This document shows, piece by piece, positions 36,528 to 45,481 of a DNA stretch of 48,347 nucleotides (position 1 is the stretch's first letter; the number at the start of each line of letters is the position of its first letter). Below the pieces are notes generated by a model. The model saw only the letters and a program-made list of their open reading frames with translations. It ran no database searches and had not been told where the DNA came from. The DNA lies in contig NZ_JARHZJ010000086.1 in the NCBI RefSeq assembly GCF_029258205.1, forward strand, positions 1-48,347, in the 5' to 3' direction. Source of the stretch: Clostridium sp. Lineage in GTDB: Bacteria > Bacillota > Clostridia > Clostridiales > Clostridiaceae. The translations under genes were made by a program, and so were the position numbers.

Positions 36528-39455
36528 TTGTATTACAAAATAGGTATTGATGCAGGGTCTACAACCTTAAAGTGTATAGTATTAAATGAAGAGGATAATA
36601 TAGTTTATTCAAATTATGAAAGACATTACTCTAAGGTAAGAGAAAAGCTAATCGAAGAACTAGAAAATATAAGAGGGATAATTGAGAATAAAAAATTTAA
36701 GATAGCTATAACTGGATCTGCAGGTTATGGAATTTCAAAAGAGTATAATTTACCTTTTGTTCAAGAAGTATTCGCTACAACCTTAGCTATAAAAAGATAT
36801 TATGATGATGTGGATGTAGCAATAGAACTTGGAGGAGAAGATGCCAAGATAATTTTTTTAACTGGTGGTTTTGAGGAGAGAATGAACTCAAGTTGTGCAG
36901 GAGGAACAGGAGCCTTCATAGATCAAATGGCTCATCTTATGGGACTTACTGTAAATGAAATGGACAACTTAAGTCTTAAACATGAGAATATATATGAGAT
37001 TGCTTCAAGATGTGGAGTTTTTGCTAAAACTGATATACAACCTCTATTAAATCAAGGAGCAAGAAAAGATGATATTTCAGCTAGTGTATTTCAATCTGTT
37101 GTAAATCAAACAATAGGTGGACTAGCACAGGGAAGAAGTATTGAAGGAAAAATAATGTTTTTAGGAGGTCCTTTATATTTCTGTAAGGGATTAAGAGAGA
37201 GATTCATAAAAACATTAAAGTTAAAGGATAATGATGTTGTTTCTCCTGAAAATGCACAGGTTTTTGTAGCTATTGGAAGTGCTATATATTCTAAAGAAGA
37301 TAATAGAAAATATGAATATGATGAACTACTTAGTATAATAAAAGAAAATCATAATGAAATATCAACTATGAATATAATAGATCCATTGTTTAATTCTGAA
37401 GAAGAATATAATGAGTTTAAAGAAAGGCACAATAAAGCTAAAGTTATAAGTAGTGATATAAATAATTATACTGGAGAGGCATACATAGGAATTGATGCTG
37501 GAAGTACTACAACAAAGGTTGTTTTAATAGATAAATGCGATAATATTTTATATGAATATTATGGATCTAATAAAGGAAATCCTATTGAAGTTGTAAAAAA
37601 AGAATTAAAGCATATTTATAATATATGTGGAGAAAGAATTAAGATAGTTGGTAGTGCAGTTACTGGATATGGAGAAGAACTAATAAAAAAAGCTTTTTCA
37701 ATTGATTTTGGAATAGTAGAAACTGTAGCACACTATATTGCAGCAAGTCATTTTAATCCTAAGGTAGATTTTATTTTAGATATAGGTGGACAAGATATCA
37801 AATGTTTTAAAATAAAAAATGGAGTTGTAACCAATATAATGTTAAATGAAGCATGTTCATCTGGATGTGGATCATTTATAGAAAGTTTTGCAAATCAAAT
37901 GGGATATGATGTAGAAACTTTTTCAAAGCTTGGTTTATTTGCTAAACATGGAGCAGATTTAGGATCAAGATGTACAGTGTTTATGAACTCATCAGTAAAA
38001 CAAGCTCAAAAAGAAGGAGCTACAGTAGAAGATCTTTCAGCTGGACTTTCAGTAAGTGTTGTTAAAAATGCTCTTTACAAAGTAATAAGAGCAAAAAGTG
38101 TTGAAGAATTAGGTGAAAATATCATTGTCCAAGGTGGAACAATGTATAATGATGCGATTCTTAGAGCATTTGAAAAAGAGCTTGGTATGAATGTTATAAG
38201 ACCTAGTATATCAGGTCTTATGGGAGCTTATGGATGTGCTCTTTATGCAAAAAGAAGAAATTTAAAGGAAAGTAAGTTAATCTCTAAAGAAGATTTAGAG
38301 CAATTTACACATAAATCAAAAATCGCTAAATGCGGTTTATGTACTAATAGATGTAATTTAACAATAAACATATTTAATGATGGAGAAAAATATATTTCAG
38401 GAAATAGATGCGAAAAACCAACTGGTAATAAAAAATCTGAAAACATTCCTAATATGTATCAATATAAATATAAAAAACTAAGAGAATATGAATCATTAGA
38501 TGAAGGTAAAAGAGGAATTATAGGATTACCAATGGTATTAAATATGTATGAAAATATTCCTCTATGGGCTACATTCTTTAAAGAATTAGGCTTTAAGGTT
38601 ATTTTATCTGATGAATCAAATAAAAAGATGTATTTAAAAGGACAGCATACAATTCCATCAGATACCGTTTGTTACCCAGCAAAACTAGCTCATGGGCATA
38701 TAGAAAATTTGATAAGTAAGAATCTAGAGCATATATTCTATCCATGCATGAGTTATAATTTTGACGAAGGTATATCAGATAACTGTTTTAATTGCCCTGT
38801 TGTAGCTTATTATCCAGAACTTTTAAAGACAAATGTAAAAGAGTTAAATAGTAATAACTTTATAATGGAATATTTAAGCTTAAATAACAAAAGGTTATTA
38901 AGCAAAAAACTTTATGAGATTTTAAATAAAATTTTTGGAGATATAAAACAAAAGGAAGTTAAGAATGCTTTAGAAAAAGCTTATACAGAGTATGAGAAAT
39001 ATACTAAGGATATAAAAGAAAAAGGTAAAAAATTTATAGAATATGCTAAAAATAACAATAAAAAGGTTATAGTAGTAGCAGGAAGACCGTATCATATAGA
39101 TCCAGAAATAAATCATGGAATAGACAAGGTTTTAAGTAGCTTAGGAATTGTTGTTTTAACAGAAGATTCTATTGAATCAAGTCATGAAAAGCCAAAGGTT
39201 AATATATTAAATCAATGGACATATCAAGCTAGATTATATAATGCCGCTTATTATGTTGCTAAAAATCAAGATATGGAACTTATACAATTAGTTTCCTTTG
39301 GATGTGGAACAGATGCTATAACTTCTGATGAAGTTAAAGACATACTAGAGAGAAATAACAAGATATATACTCAGCTGAAAATAGATGAAACTAATAATTT
39401 AGGTGCAGCTAAAATAAGAATAAGAAGCTTGCTAGAGGCTATAGCACGGGAATAG
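36528..39455 (+). CDS. 2-hydroxyacyl-CoA dehydratase activase-like protein, two ASKHA domains plus DUF2229
   Basis: A 975-residue protein with two tandem HgdC/BadF-type activator domains. Each starts with GIDAGSTT. The first has Cys123 (SSCAGGTGAF) and Cys162 (SRCGVFAKTD). The second has Cys443 and Cys447 (CSSGCGSF) and Cys482 (SRCTVF). In HgdC such cysteines bridge a 4Fe-4S cluster that drives ATP-dependent electron transfer. From about residue 600, C-x2-C-x3-C (602, 605, 609) opens a DUF2229-type region. I chose TTG 36528, 9 bases after AGAGGTGAT. An upstream in-frame ATG (36477) has no ribosome site. The partner gene follows after 8 bases. The substrate is unknown. Confidence 0.85.
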   Translation: MYYKIGIDAGSTTLKCIVLNEEDNIVYSNYERHYSKVREKLIEELENIRGIIENKKFKIAITGSAGYGISKEYNLPFVQEVFATTLAIKRYYDDVDVAIELGGEDAKIIFLTGGFEERMNSSCAGGTGAFIDQMAHLMGLTVNEMDNLSLKHENIYEIASRCGVFAKTDIQPLLNQGARKDDISASVFQSVVNQTIGGLAQGRSIEGKIMFLGGPLYFCKGLRERFIKTLKLKDNDVVSPENAQVFVAIGSAIYSKEDNRKYEYDELLSIIKENHNEISTMNIIDPLFNSEEEYNEFKERHNKAKVISSDINNYTGEAYIGIDAGSTTTKVVLIDKCDNILYEYYGSNKGNPIEVVKKELKHIYNICGERIKIVGSAVTGYGEELIKKAFSIDFGIVETVAHYIAASHFNPKVDFILDIGGQDIKCFKIKNGVVTNIMLNEACSSGCGSFIESFANQMGYDVETFSKLGLFAKHGADLGSRCTVFMNSSVKQAQKEGATVEDLSAGLSVSVVKNALYKVIRAKSVEELGENIIVQGGTMYNDAILRAFEKELGMNVIRPSISGLMGAYGCALYAKRRNLKESKLISKEDLEQFTHKSKIAKCGLCTNRCNLTINIFNDGEKYISGNRCEKPTGNKKSENIPNMYQYKYKKLREYESLDEGKRGIIGLPMVLNMYENIPLWATFFKELGFKVILSDESNKKMYLKGQHTIPSDTVCYPAKLAHGHIENLISKNLEHIFYPCMSYNFDEGISDNCFNCPVVAYYPELLKTNVKELNSNNFIMEYLSLNNKRLLSKKLYEILNKIFGDIKQKEVKNALEKAYTEYEKYTKDIKEKGKKFIEYAKNNNKKVIVVAGRPYHIDPEINHGIDKVLSSLGIVVLTEDSIESSHEKPKVNILNQWTYQARLYNAAYYVAKNQDMELIQLVSFGCGTDAITSDEVKDILERNNKIYTQLKIDETNNLGAAKIRIRSLLEAIARE

Positions 39456-39463
39456 GTGATAGA

Positions 39464-40726
39464 ATGGAAATAGAAAATAATAAAAACTTTGCAGTATTTA
39501 CTAAAGAGATGAGAAAGACTCATACTATTTTAGCTCCTACAATGTTGCCAATACACTTTAAACTTTTATCTGGAATAATGAAAAAGTATGGTTATAAATT
39601 AGAATTTTTTAATGGTAATACAAATAGCGCTATTGAAGAAGGGTTAAAAAGTGTTCATAATGATATATGCTATCCAGCTATGATTGTAATTGGACAACTT
39701 ATGGAAGCTTTAAAAAGTGGAAAATATGACCCAGACAAAACAGCTTTAATAATGAGCCAAACTGGAGGAGGATGTCGTGCATCTAATTATATACATTTAT
39801 TAAGAAAGGCATTAAAAGAAAATAATTTAGAACAAGTTCCAGTAATTTCTTTGAATGCAAGTGGACTAGAAAAACATGATGGTTTTAAGATGTATCCAGG
39901 ATTATTAATAAAATGTATATATGCTCTTTATTATGGAGATCTACTTATGTATATGTATAATCAGTGTAAATCTTATGAGATTAAGAATGGTGAAGCAGAT
40001 AGAATTTTAGATAAGTGGATTGATATTTTAAAAGGTAAATTTGAAAGCTTAAAGTATTTAAAAGTAAGAGAACTATATAAAAATATAATTTTAGATTTTT
40101 CTAAGATAGAATTAGAAGAAGTTGAAAAAGTAAAGGTTGGTATAGTAGGAGAAATTTATTTAAAATATTCTCCATTAGGAAATAATGATTTAGAGAAATT
40201 TTTAAGAGGTGATAATGCAGAAGTTGTTATGTCTGGTGTAACAGATTTCTTCATGTATTGTTTATCTAATTCAGAAATAGATTATAAGTTGTATGGAATG
40301 AAAAAAGTTTCAAGTAAATTCACTAAAATTGGATGTTTATATTTAGAACATTTACAAAATCTCATGATAGATTCAATAAAAAAATATAGTAAGTTTAGGG
40401 CTCCAACTCCATTTAAGGAATTAAAAACTTCTGTTGAAGAATATATAGGAAGAGGAGTTAAAATGGGAGAAGGGTGGCTTATGACTGCTGAAATGTTAGA
40501 ACTTATAAATAGTGGTGTAAATAATATAGTTTGTGCTCAACCCTTTGGATGCCTTCCTAATCATATAGTTGGAAAAGGTATGATTAGAGGAATTATGGAG
40601 AAACATCCAGAAGCTAATATAGTTGTTGTTGATTATGATCCATCTTCAACAAAAGTAAACCAAGAAAATAGAATAAAATTAATGTTAGCTAATGCTAAAT
40701 TAAGTGAATATATATTAAATAGCTAA
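39464..40726 (+). CDS. HgdB-like (2-hydroxyglutaryl-CoA dehydratase D-component-like) partner protein
   Basis: A 420-residue protein just after the activase gene, with AGGTGAT in the 8-base gap. It resembles the HgdB/DUF2229-associated C-terminal part found fused to double activases in many Clostridia: KTHTILAPTMLPIHFKLL, VHNDICYPAMIVIGQLMEAL, MSQTGGGCRASNYIHLLRKAL and AQPFGCLPNHIVGKGMIRGI. Its cysteines in CYP, GGGC and FGC could hold an Fe-S cluster. Together the two genes look like a split version of a protein usually near 1400 residues. The reaction is not known. Confidence 0.78.
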   Translation: MEIENNKNFAVFTKEMRKTHTILAPTMLPIHFKLLSGIMKKYGYKLEFFNGNTNSAIEEGLKSVHNDICYPAMIVIGQLMEALKSGKYDPDKTALIMSQTGGGCRASNYIHLLRKALKENNLEQVPVISLNASGLEKHDGFKMYPGLLIKCIYALYYGDLLMYMYNQCKSYEIKNGEADRILDKWIDILKGKFESLKYLKVRELYKNIILDFSKIELEEVEKVKVGIVGEIYLKYSPLGNNDLEKFLRGDNAEVVMSGVTDFFMYCLSNSEIDYKLYGMKKVSSKFTKIGCLYLEHLQNLMIDSIKKYSKFRAPTPFKELKTSVEEYIGRGVKMGEGWLMTAEMLELINSGVNNIVCAQPFGCLPNHIVGKGMIRGIMEKHPEANIVVVDYDPSSTKVNQENRIKLMLANAKLSEYILNS

Positions 40727-40736
40727 TAAATATAAG

Positions 40737-40778
40737 GTCTCAAATAAGAAAATGTTTTTTTATTTGAGACTTTAATAT
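40737..40778 (+). terminator. Terminator after the activase unit
   Basis: GTCTCAAATAA (40737-40747) with TTATTTGAGAC (40760-40770), followed by TTTAATATTTT. Confidence 0.85.
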
Positions 40779-40876
40779 TTTAATTTTAAAAGTATCTTAA
40801 ATAATATAATTTTAAGTTTAGGAAATTTGTAGTTTAATATTATAATATATTTAAGCAATTACTATAAGAGGCGAAT

Positions 40877-40942
40877 ATGAATATTTAAATAGCTGAGGAT
40901 GAACAAGATATAATAAATCTTTTAGAACTACCAATAAAATAA
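40877..40942 (+). pseudogene. Remnant of a response-regulator gene start
   Basis: After AGAGGCG, an ATG opens M-N-I-stop-I-A-E-D-E-Q-D-I-I-N-L-L-E-L. This is the start of a receiver domain (normally MNILIAEDEQ...) with TAA in place of a Leu codon at position 4 and a stop again at codon 22. Nothing of the rest of the domain is left. The preserved ribosome site and acidic pocket residues make this more than chance, though the match is short. Confidence 0.5.
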
Positions 40943-41025
40943 AAAAAGCCTAGTCTATTTAATATTTACTTTGAGATAAAATGTTAAATATACATCAAAG
41001 AAAGTATTAAAAGCTAGGCTTTTTT
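40942..41025. terminator. Long hairpin, bidirectional terminator
   Basis: Outer stem AAAAAAGCCTAG (40942-40953) and CTAGGCTTTTTT (41014-41025), 12 perfect pairs. Inner stem 40959-40974 with 40995-41010, 16 positions with one G-U and one mismatch. T tails on both strands. It ends the minus-strand DUF2227 gene and is unusually long for a terminator. Confidence 0.75.
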
Positions 41026-41026
41026 A

Positions 41027-41605
41027 TTATGCAATTCTTCTTATAGGTCGTTTACTTCTACTATATTTTTTACTTGTTTTTCTCTTTTTATAAGAAAATT
41101 TCTTTTTAAAATAACTATATATCATATCAGTTATGGTATGAAGACCAGAACCTAAAAATAAGGCTAAAGCTATATTACCAAATAAGACTTTATTCTTTAA
41201 TATAAAACTAAAAACTAACTTTAACATTTCTGTTGTAGATATATTAATTATAGAAAAAGAATATAATAATGAATAAAGTGTTATAGGAATAATAGATACA
41301 TAAAGTATTCTTATTATAGGTCCTAATATAAATCCGTGTGTAAAAACACTTCTATGTTCAAATAGTTTTTGATATGGAATCCAAATAAACTTTAAATAAC
41401 CCCATCTTCTAAATTCTCTACTCTTAATATCTAAATCTCCTGAAAACATATACCCACCAAACATATATATAGATACGCCTAATATTGTAAAGGCAAGGCT
41501 ACTTCCTAAGTCTTCTAAGAATATCATATTTATAAATAAAAAGAAAGAGGCTATAAAAGGGGTCATAATAACCGTAATTTTGTCATGTGTTTTTCCTGCT
41601 GCCAA
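41027..41605 (-). CDS. DUF2227-type membrane protein, putative metal-binding
   Basis: A 192-residue membrane protein beginning MAAGKTHDKITVIMTPFIA when started at TTG 41605. This matches the conserved GKTHDKI opening of the DUF2227 family. TGGGGTGAT lies 3 bases before that TTG. Longer in-frame starts up to 41665 give an extra Tyr-rich tail that the family does not have. EHRSVFTHGFILGPIIRILY holds the conserved histidines thought to bind metal. Four to five hydrophobic segments and a very basic C-terminus (KKRKTSKKYSRSKRPIRR) are seen. Related to YdjM-like hydrolases by the THG motif. Function is unproven. Confidence 0.75.
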   Translation of the reverse strand: MAAGKTHDKITVIMTPFIASFFLFINMIFLEDLGSSLAFTILGVSIYMFGGYMFSGDLDIKSREFRRWGYLKFIWIPYQKLFEHRSVFTHGFILGPIIRILYVSIIPITLYSLLYSFSIINISTTEMLKLVFSFILKNKVLFGNIALALFLGSGLHTITDMIYSYFKKKFSYKKRKTSKKYSRSKRPIRRIA

Positions 41606-41665
41606 AATATCACCCCACATAAAATATTCATAATAATAATATAACATATTTGGGAGTAATATCAC

Positions 41666-42002
41666 ATAATTTATTATATTAACATATTAAAACTTTAATT
41701 TTGGAGAATTTTGGTGTAATATACTTAAACACATATAAAGTTTTTTAGGACGTTAAGTATTTAATTTCAAAATATTGATAAGAGTAAAATAAATTTAATT
41801 GTACTATATTCATTAATTTAATTATTAAAAAAACTTTTAATTTTCTGATAATATTATAATAACAATAAAATATTAACTAAATATTAATAAAATGTTATTA
41901 TATAATTCAAAAAATATTTTAAATATTTAAATTTTATGATAAGATGATATATTATATGTATAAAAATATTATAATTCAATAATTTAACTAAGGAGGAAAA
42001 AT
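41666..42002. other. AT-rich intergenic region upstream of the permease
   Basis: No gene found. It contains ATACTTAA (41721-41728) and its inverse TTAAGTAT (41753-41760) around a 24-base loop, then a long AT tract. AGGAGG (about 41991-41996) belongs to the permease gene. A promoter must lie here, but no single -35/-10 pair stands out. Confidence 0.4.
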
Positions 42003-43499
42003 ATGAGCTCAGAACATAAAAGTAAATTGTCTTTAACAGCGCTTATATTAATGATTTTCACATCAGTATATGGTTTTGCTAACATGCCAAAGGCCTTTTA
42101 TTTAATGGGATATAGTGCTATTCCATGGTACATAATATCAGCATTAGCTTTCTCAATTCCATATGCTTTTATGATGGCAGAATATGGAGCAGCATTTAGA
42201 AAGGAAAGAGGAGGAATATACTCATGGATGTCTAAATCTGTAGGCCCTAAATATGCCTTCATAGTTACATTCATGTGGTATTCCTCAAATTTAATATGGT
42301 TAGTTAGTAACTCATCATCAATATGGATTCCTTTTTCAAATGTTATATATGGAAAAGATACTACAGGAACATGGTCTTTATTTGGCTTGAGTGTTCCACA
42401 GACAATGGCTGTACTAGGATCAATACTTATAATAGTTATAACTTATGCAGCATCTAAAGGATTAAAGAGTATAACAAAGGTTACTTCAATTGGAGGAACT
42501 GTTGTTGCATTATCAAACATAGTACTTATTCTAGGAGCAATCATTGTTTTTATAAGTAATGGATTTAAACCTGCTGAAGTAATAAATGGTGCTGCCTTTG
42601 TTCATGCTCAAAATCCATCTTACCAATCACCAATTGGTATATTAGGATTTTTAGTTTTTGCAATTTTTGCTTATGGTGGACTAGAAGCTGTCAGTGGATT
42701 AGTTGACGAAACTAAAGATGCTAAGAAGAATTTTCCAAAGGGATTAATGATTGCATCTATAATAATAGCTGTTGGATATGCTGTTGGAATTCTTTGTGTT
42801 GGATTATTTACAAATTGGCAAGAAGTATTATCAGGAGATAATGTTAATTTAGCAAATGTATCATACGTAGTAATTCAAAATTTAGGTGTAAAATTAGGTC
42901 AAGTATTTGGTATGAGTGCTGGTGCTTCTCTTGAATTAGGAGCTTGGTTTGCAAGATATATAGGACTTTCAATGATGCTAGCCTTAATGGGAGCTTTCTT
43001 TACATTAAGTTATGCACCTATTAAACAATTAATAGAAGGAACACCTAAAGAAATCTGGCCAAAAAAATGGACAGTGTTAAATGAAAATAATATGCCAGTT
43101 AATGCTATGTGGATTCAATGTATAGTTGTTGTTATATTTGTATTGGTAGCCTCTTTTGGTGGAGAATCTGCAAATAAATTCTTTAGTTATTTAATATTAA
43201 TGGGTAATGTTGCTATGACAATACCATATATGTTCCTATCTGGAGCTTTCCCAGCATTTAAAAAGAAAAAGCATATAGAAAAACCATTTGTTATGTACAA
43301 GTCATACAAATCATCATTAATTTGGTCAGTAATAGTAACATTTACAATAGGATTTGCAAATTTATTTACAATAATAAAACCTGTTATTGCAGACAAAGAT
43401 TATACAGCTATGGCTTTCCAAATAACTGGTCCAATAGTTTTTGCTATAATTGCTTTTATACTTTATCATAATTATGAAAAGAAAATGAAGAATAAATAA
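42003..43499 (+). CDS. Amino acid permease, GadC/YjeM-type APC family
   Basis: A 498-residue transporter with about 12 hydrophobic segments. FTSVYGFANMPKAFYLMGYSAIPWYI, FMMAEYGAAFRKERGGIYSWMSKSVGPKYAF and FAYGGLEAVSGLVDETKDAKKNFPKG are typical of the glutamate:GABA antiporter branch of the APC superfamily, which includes GadC and YjeM. No glutamate decarboxylase gene is adjacent, so a role in acid resistance cannot be claimed, and the substrate stays open. AAGGAGG precedes the ATG. Monocistronic. Confidence 0.85.
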   Translation: MSSEHKSKLSLTALILMIFTSVYGFANMPKAFYLMGYSAIPWYIISALAFSIPYAFMMAEYGAAFRKERGGIYSWMSKSVGPKYAFIVTFMWYSSNLIWLVSNSSSIWIPFSNVIYGKDTTGTWSLFGLSVPQTMAVLGSILIIVITYAASKGLKSITKVTSIGGTVVALSNIVLILGAIIVFISNGFKPAEVINGAAFVHAQNPSYQSPIGILGFLVFAIFAYGGLEAVSGLVDETKDAKKNFPKGLMIASIIIAVGYAVGILCVGLFTNWQEVLSGDNVNLANVSYVVIQNLGVKLGQVFGMSAGASLELGAWFARYIGLSMMLALMGAFFTLSYAPIKQLIEGTPKEIWPKKWTVLNENNMPVNAMWIQCIVVVIFVLVASFGGESANKFFSYLILMGNVAMTIPYMFLSGAFPAFKKKKHIEKPFVMYKSYKSSLIWSVIVTFTIGFANLFTIIKPVIADKDYTAMAFQITGPIVFAIIAFILYHNYEKKMKNK

Positions 43500-43503
43500 T
43501 TTT

Positions 43504-43536
43504 AAAACAACATCTTTTTAAGATGTTGTTTTTCTT
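43504..43536 (+). terminator. Terminator after the permease
   Basis: AACAACATCTT (43506-43516), TTT loop, AAGATGTTGTT (43520-43530), then TTT. Confidence 0.88.
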
Positions 43537-43605
43537 ATATTTTCTTAATATGGATTCTTATTTAATTTATGTAGAAATGTTATTATAATCTTATACAAAA
43601 ATTGC

Positions 43606-43683
43606 AAAAATGCGTTAAATATTGATAAATTATTAGTATAAACTACTAATTTGTTTATTAATTATTAAAAACGCATTTTTTTT
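43606..43683 (+). repeat. 75-nt near-continuous hairpin at the edge of the accessory region
   Basis: Three stacked stems: AAAAATGCGTT / AACGCATTTTT (43606-43616, 43670-43680), ATTGATAAA / TTTATTAAT (43621-43629, 43654-43662, one G-U) and ATTAGTA / TACTAAT (43632-43638, 43644-43650). A run of eight T ends it. It could be a structured small RNA with its own terminator, a palindromic element, or a boundary structure of the element that follows. Confidence 0.6.
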
Positions 43684-43787
43684 GTGTTTTAATTAGGAAA
43701 TTAACTATTTGTTAATAATATTTAAAAATTGAATGAACGAATTTTCCACACATATTGGTATGGAATAACTATATAGTTTTTTAGGAG

Positions 43788-44207
43788 GTGGAGAAAATTA
43801 AAAAAGGTAACTGGAAAAGAGAAGAAGATTTAAAGGTCATTGAACTTTTCTACTTAGGATATACAGCAAGAGAAATTGGTAAAGAAATAGATAGAAGTAA
43901 AGAAGCTGTGCAAAAGAGAATACAGTTATTAACTCGCAAAGGAATTATAGATAAAAATAAGATAAATAGGCTTATTTTAAATAATAGAGAGATTTTAAGA
44001 CTTAGAGAAAATATGCCTGAACGAATTAAAAGAGAAATTAATAGAGCATTAAACCACGAAAGCAATAAATATATTACTGGAAGCAATTTAGGGAAACAAT
44101 GCAAAAGTGCTTATGAAAATTATGGTAGTGGCAAAAGGCTAAAAGAAGAAACAGAAGATATGGTTTATCCGAGAGATATGCCTAAATATATAAAAATAAT
44201 AGTTTAG
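43788..44207 (+). CDS. Myb/SANT-like helix-turn-helix protein
   Basis: Up to 139 residues. The N-terminal 55 residues (GNWKREEDLKVIELFYLGYTAREIGKEIDRSKEAVQKRI) look like a Myb/SANT-type or sigma-region-4-like DNA-binding fold. The rest is basic and Asn-rich with no known motif. The only near-cognate start (GTG 43788) overlaps the AGGAGG ribosome site at 43783-43788, so it cannot be used well. An ATT at 43797 has correct spacing and may be the real start, giving 136 residues. It opens a run of five closely spaced genes; a regulatory or replication role is likely. Confidence 0.65.
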   Translation: MEKIKKGNWKREEDLKVIELFYLGYTAREIGKEIDRSKEAVQKRIQLLTRKGIIDKNKINRLILNNREILRLRENMPERIKREINRALNHESNKYITGSNLGKQCKSAYENYGSGKRLKEETEDMVYPRDMPKYIKIIV

Positions 44208-44223
44208 GGAAGGGGGTATAAAA

Positions 44224-45027
44224 ATGGCTTATAAGATACAGTTTACTAAAGAACAAAAAGACAAATTAAGTAAAATTGGAAGTAAAAAGAAAATACAAAA
44301 TGCTGGTTCTGTATTAGCTTATATTATAAAATATGCCAATAAAGAAACTGGATATTTAGATTTTTCTATAGAAAAGTTACACAGTAAATATGCTGAAAGT
44401 AAGAAAAAAATGGTTAATGGAAAAAAGAAACCACAAATTTCTTTAGCGTATTTTAAAAAATTAACAAATATATTACTAGACATAGGAATTTTAAAGCTTA
44501 AAAGAAATGGAAAATTTAAATTTTATGGCATAGAAGATTTTGAAAAAAAGGAAAAAGATGATAAAATAAGCTCTGAAAATAAAGAAAATGATATAGAAGA
44601 AAAAGTAGAAGAAGAGCCAAATAATAAAGGTTTGTTAGAGAGATTGGCAAAAGCTTACAAAGGTATAGAGTACAATGTTATAGCAACAAAGAAACAATTA
44701 AAAACTATAGCAAAAGCTTTACTTGTGGCAAATAATTTAAATTCTAACTCAATTCACGATAAATGTGTTCAATGGCTAGTTTTTAAAAAAATTAAATATA
44801 GCCTTAAAAGGATTAATTTAATTGGGGCTATAAAATATATAGAAACAATACTCTATGAAAAATTACTTGAAGTACAAGATAATAATTTTAATGTTCCAAT
44901 GTGGTTATATAATAATACTGAATTGCCTAAAGTAAACTTTACTCAAAGGAATTATTCTAGCGAGGAATTTAAGAATTGGGAAAAAGAATGGCAAGAAAAT
45001 TTATGGAATGGAACAACTTTAGCTTAA
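44224..45027 (+). CDS. Replication-organiser-like DNA-binding protein
   Basis: A 267-residue protein. Residues about 20-115 suggest a winged-helix domain (SVLAYIIKYANKETGYLDFSIEKLHSKY, SLAYFKKLTNILLDIGILKLKRNGKFKFYGI). An acidic linker (118-138) follows, then a helical domain. The C-terminus NFTQRNYSSEEFKNWEKEW resembles the FxQRxYxxEELE tails of DnaD-like phage and plasmid replication proteins. It likely helps start replication of a mobile element; this is inferred from layout, not a firm match. AAGGGGG lies before the ATG, and the gene is 16 bases after the Myb-like gene. Confidence 0.5.
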   Translation: MAYKIQFTKEQKDKLSKIGSKKKIQNAGSVLAYIIKYANKETGYLDFSIEKLHSKYAESKKKMVNGKKKPQISLAYFKKLTNILLDIGILKLKRNGKFKFYGIEDFEKKEKDDKISSENKENDIEEKVEEEPNNKGLLERLAKAYKGIEYNVIATKKQLKTIAKALLVANNLNSNSIHDKCVQWLVFKKIKYSLKRINLIGAIKYIETILYEKLLEVQDNNFNVPMWLYNNTELPKVNFTQRNYSSEEFKNWEKEWQENLWNGTTLA

Positions 45028-45062
45028 TACATATAAGATTAACAAGAAAGGAGGAAAAAGAC

Positions 45063-45467
45063 ATGAGGACAATAAGAAGTGAATTTTTAAAAATAAATCC
45101 AACAAGAGCTTATTTAAGAGGAGATATTTTTTATGCAGACTTACCCGAACAAAATGGCTCTGAACAAAGTGGAGTAAGACCAGTTGTAATTATTCAGAAT
45201 AACTTAGGTAATAAATATGGGAGAACTCTTATTGTAGCACCAATAACATCACAGTATAAAAAAGATTTACCAGTACATAGTGAAATTTATAATAATAGTT
45301 TAGAAAGAGATTCTACAATTCTTTTAGAACAAGTAACTACAATAGATAAAAATAAGGTTAAAGAATTTGTAGGTCATCTAACAAGAAATGAATTGAAAAA
45401 ATTAAATATAGCTTTAGCAATAAGTGTTGGATTAATGGATTTAGATTCTTTAGAATTTATTATATAA
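45063..45467 (+). CDS. MazF/PemK-family endoribonuclease toxin, no visible antitoxin
   Basis: A 134-residue MazF-type mRNA interferase. Conserved parts: RGDIFYADLPEQNGSEQSGVRPVVIIQNN (Arg39 likely catalytic), APITSQYKKDLP (Thr62), and DSTILLEQVTTIDKNKV. It would cut mRNA at short motifs when free of antitoxin. An N-terminal extension of about 18 residues precedes the usual MazF start. ATG 45063 is 8 bases after AAGGAGG; the frame continues upstream into the previous gene without a ribosome site. The upstream gene is far longer than a MazE, so this is an orphan or has an unusual partner. Confidence 0.83.
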   Translation: MRTIRSEFLKINPTRAYLRGDIFYADLPEQNGSEQSGVRPVVIIQNNLGNKYGRTLIVAPITSQYKKDLPVHSEIYNNSLERDSTILLEQVTTIDKNKVKEFVGHLTRNELKKLNIALAISVGLMDLDSLEFII

Positions 45468-45481
45468 TAGGAGATTAGCTT

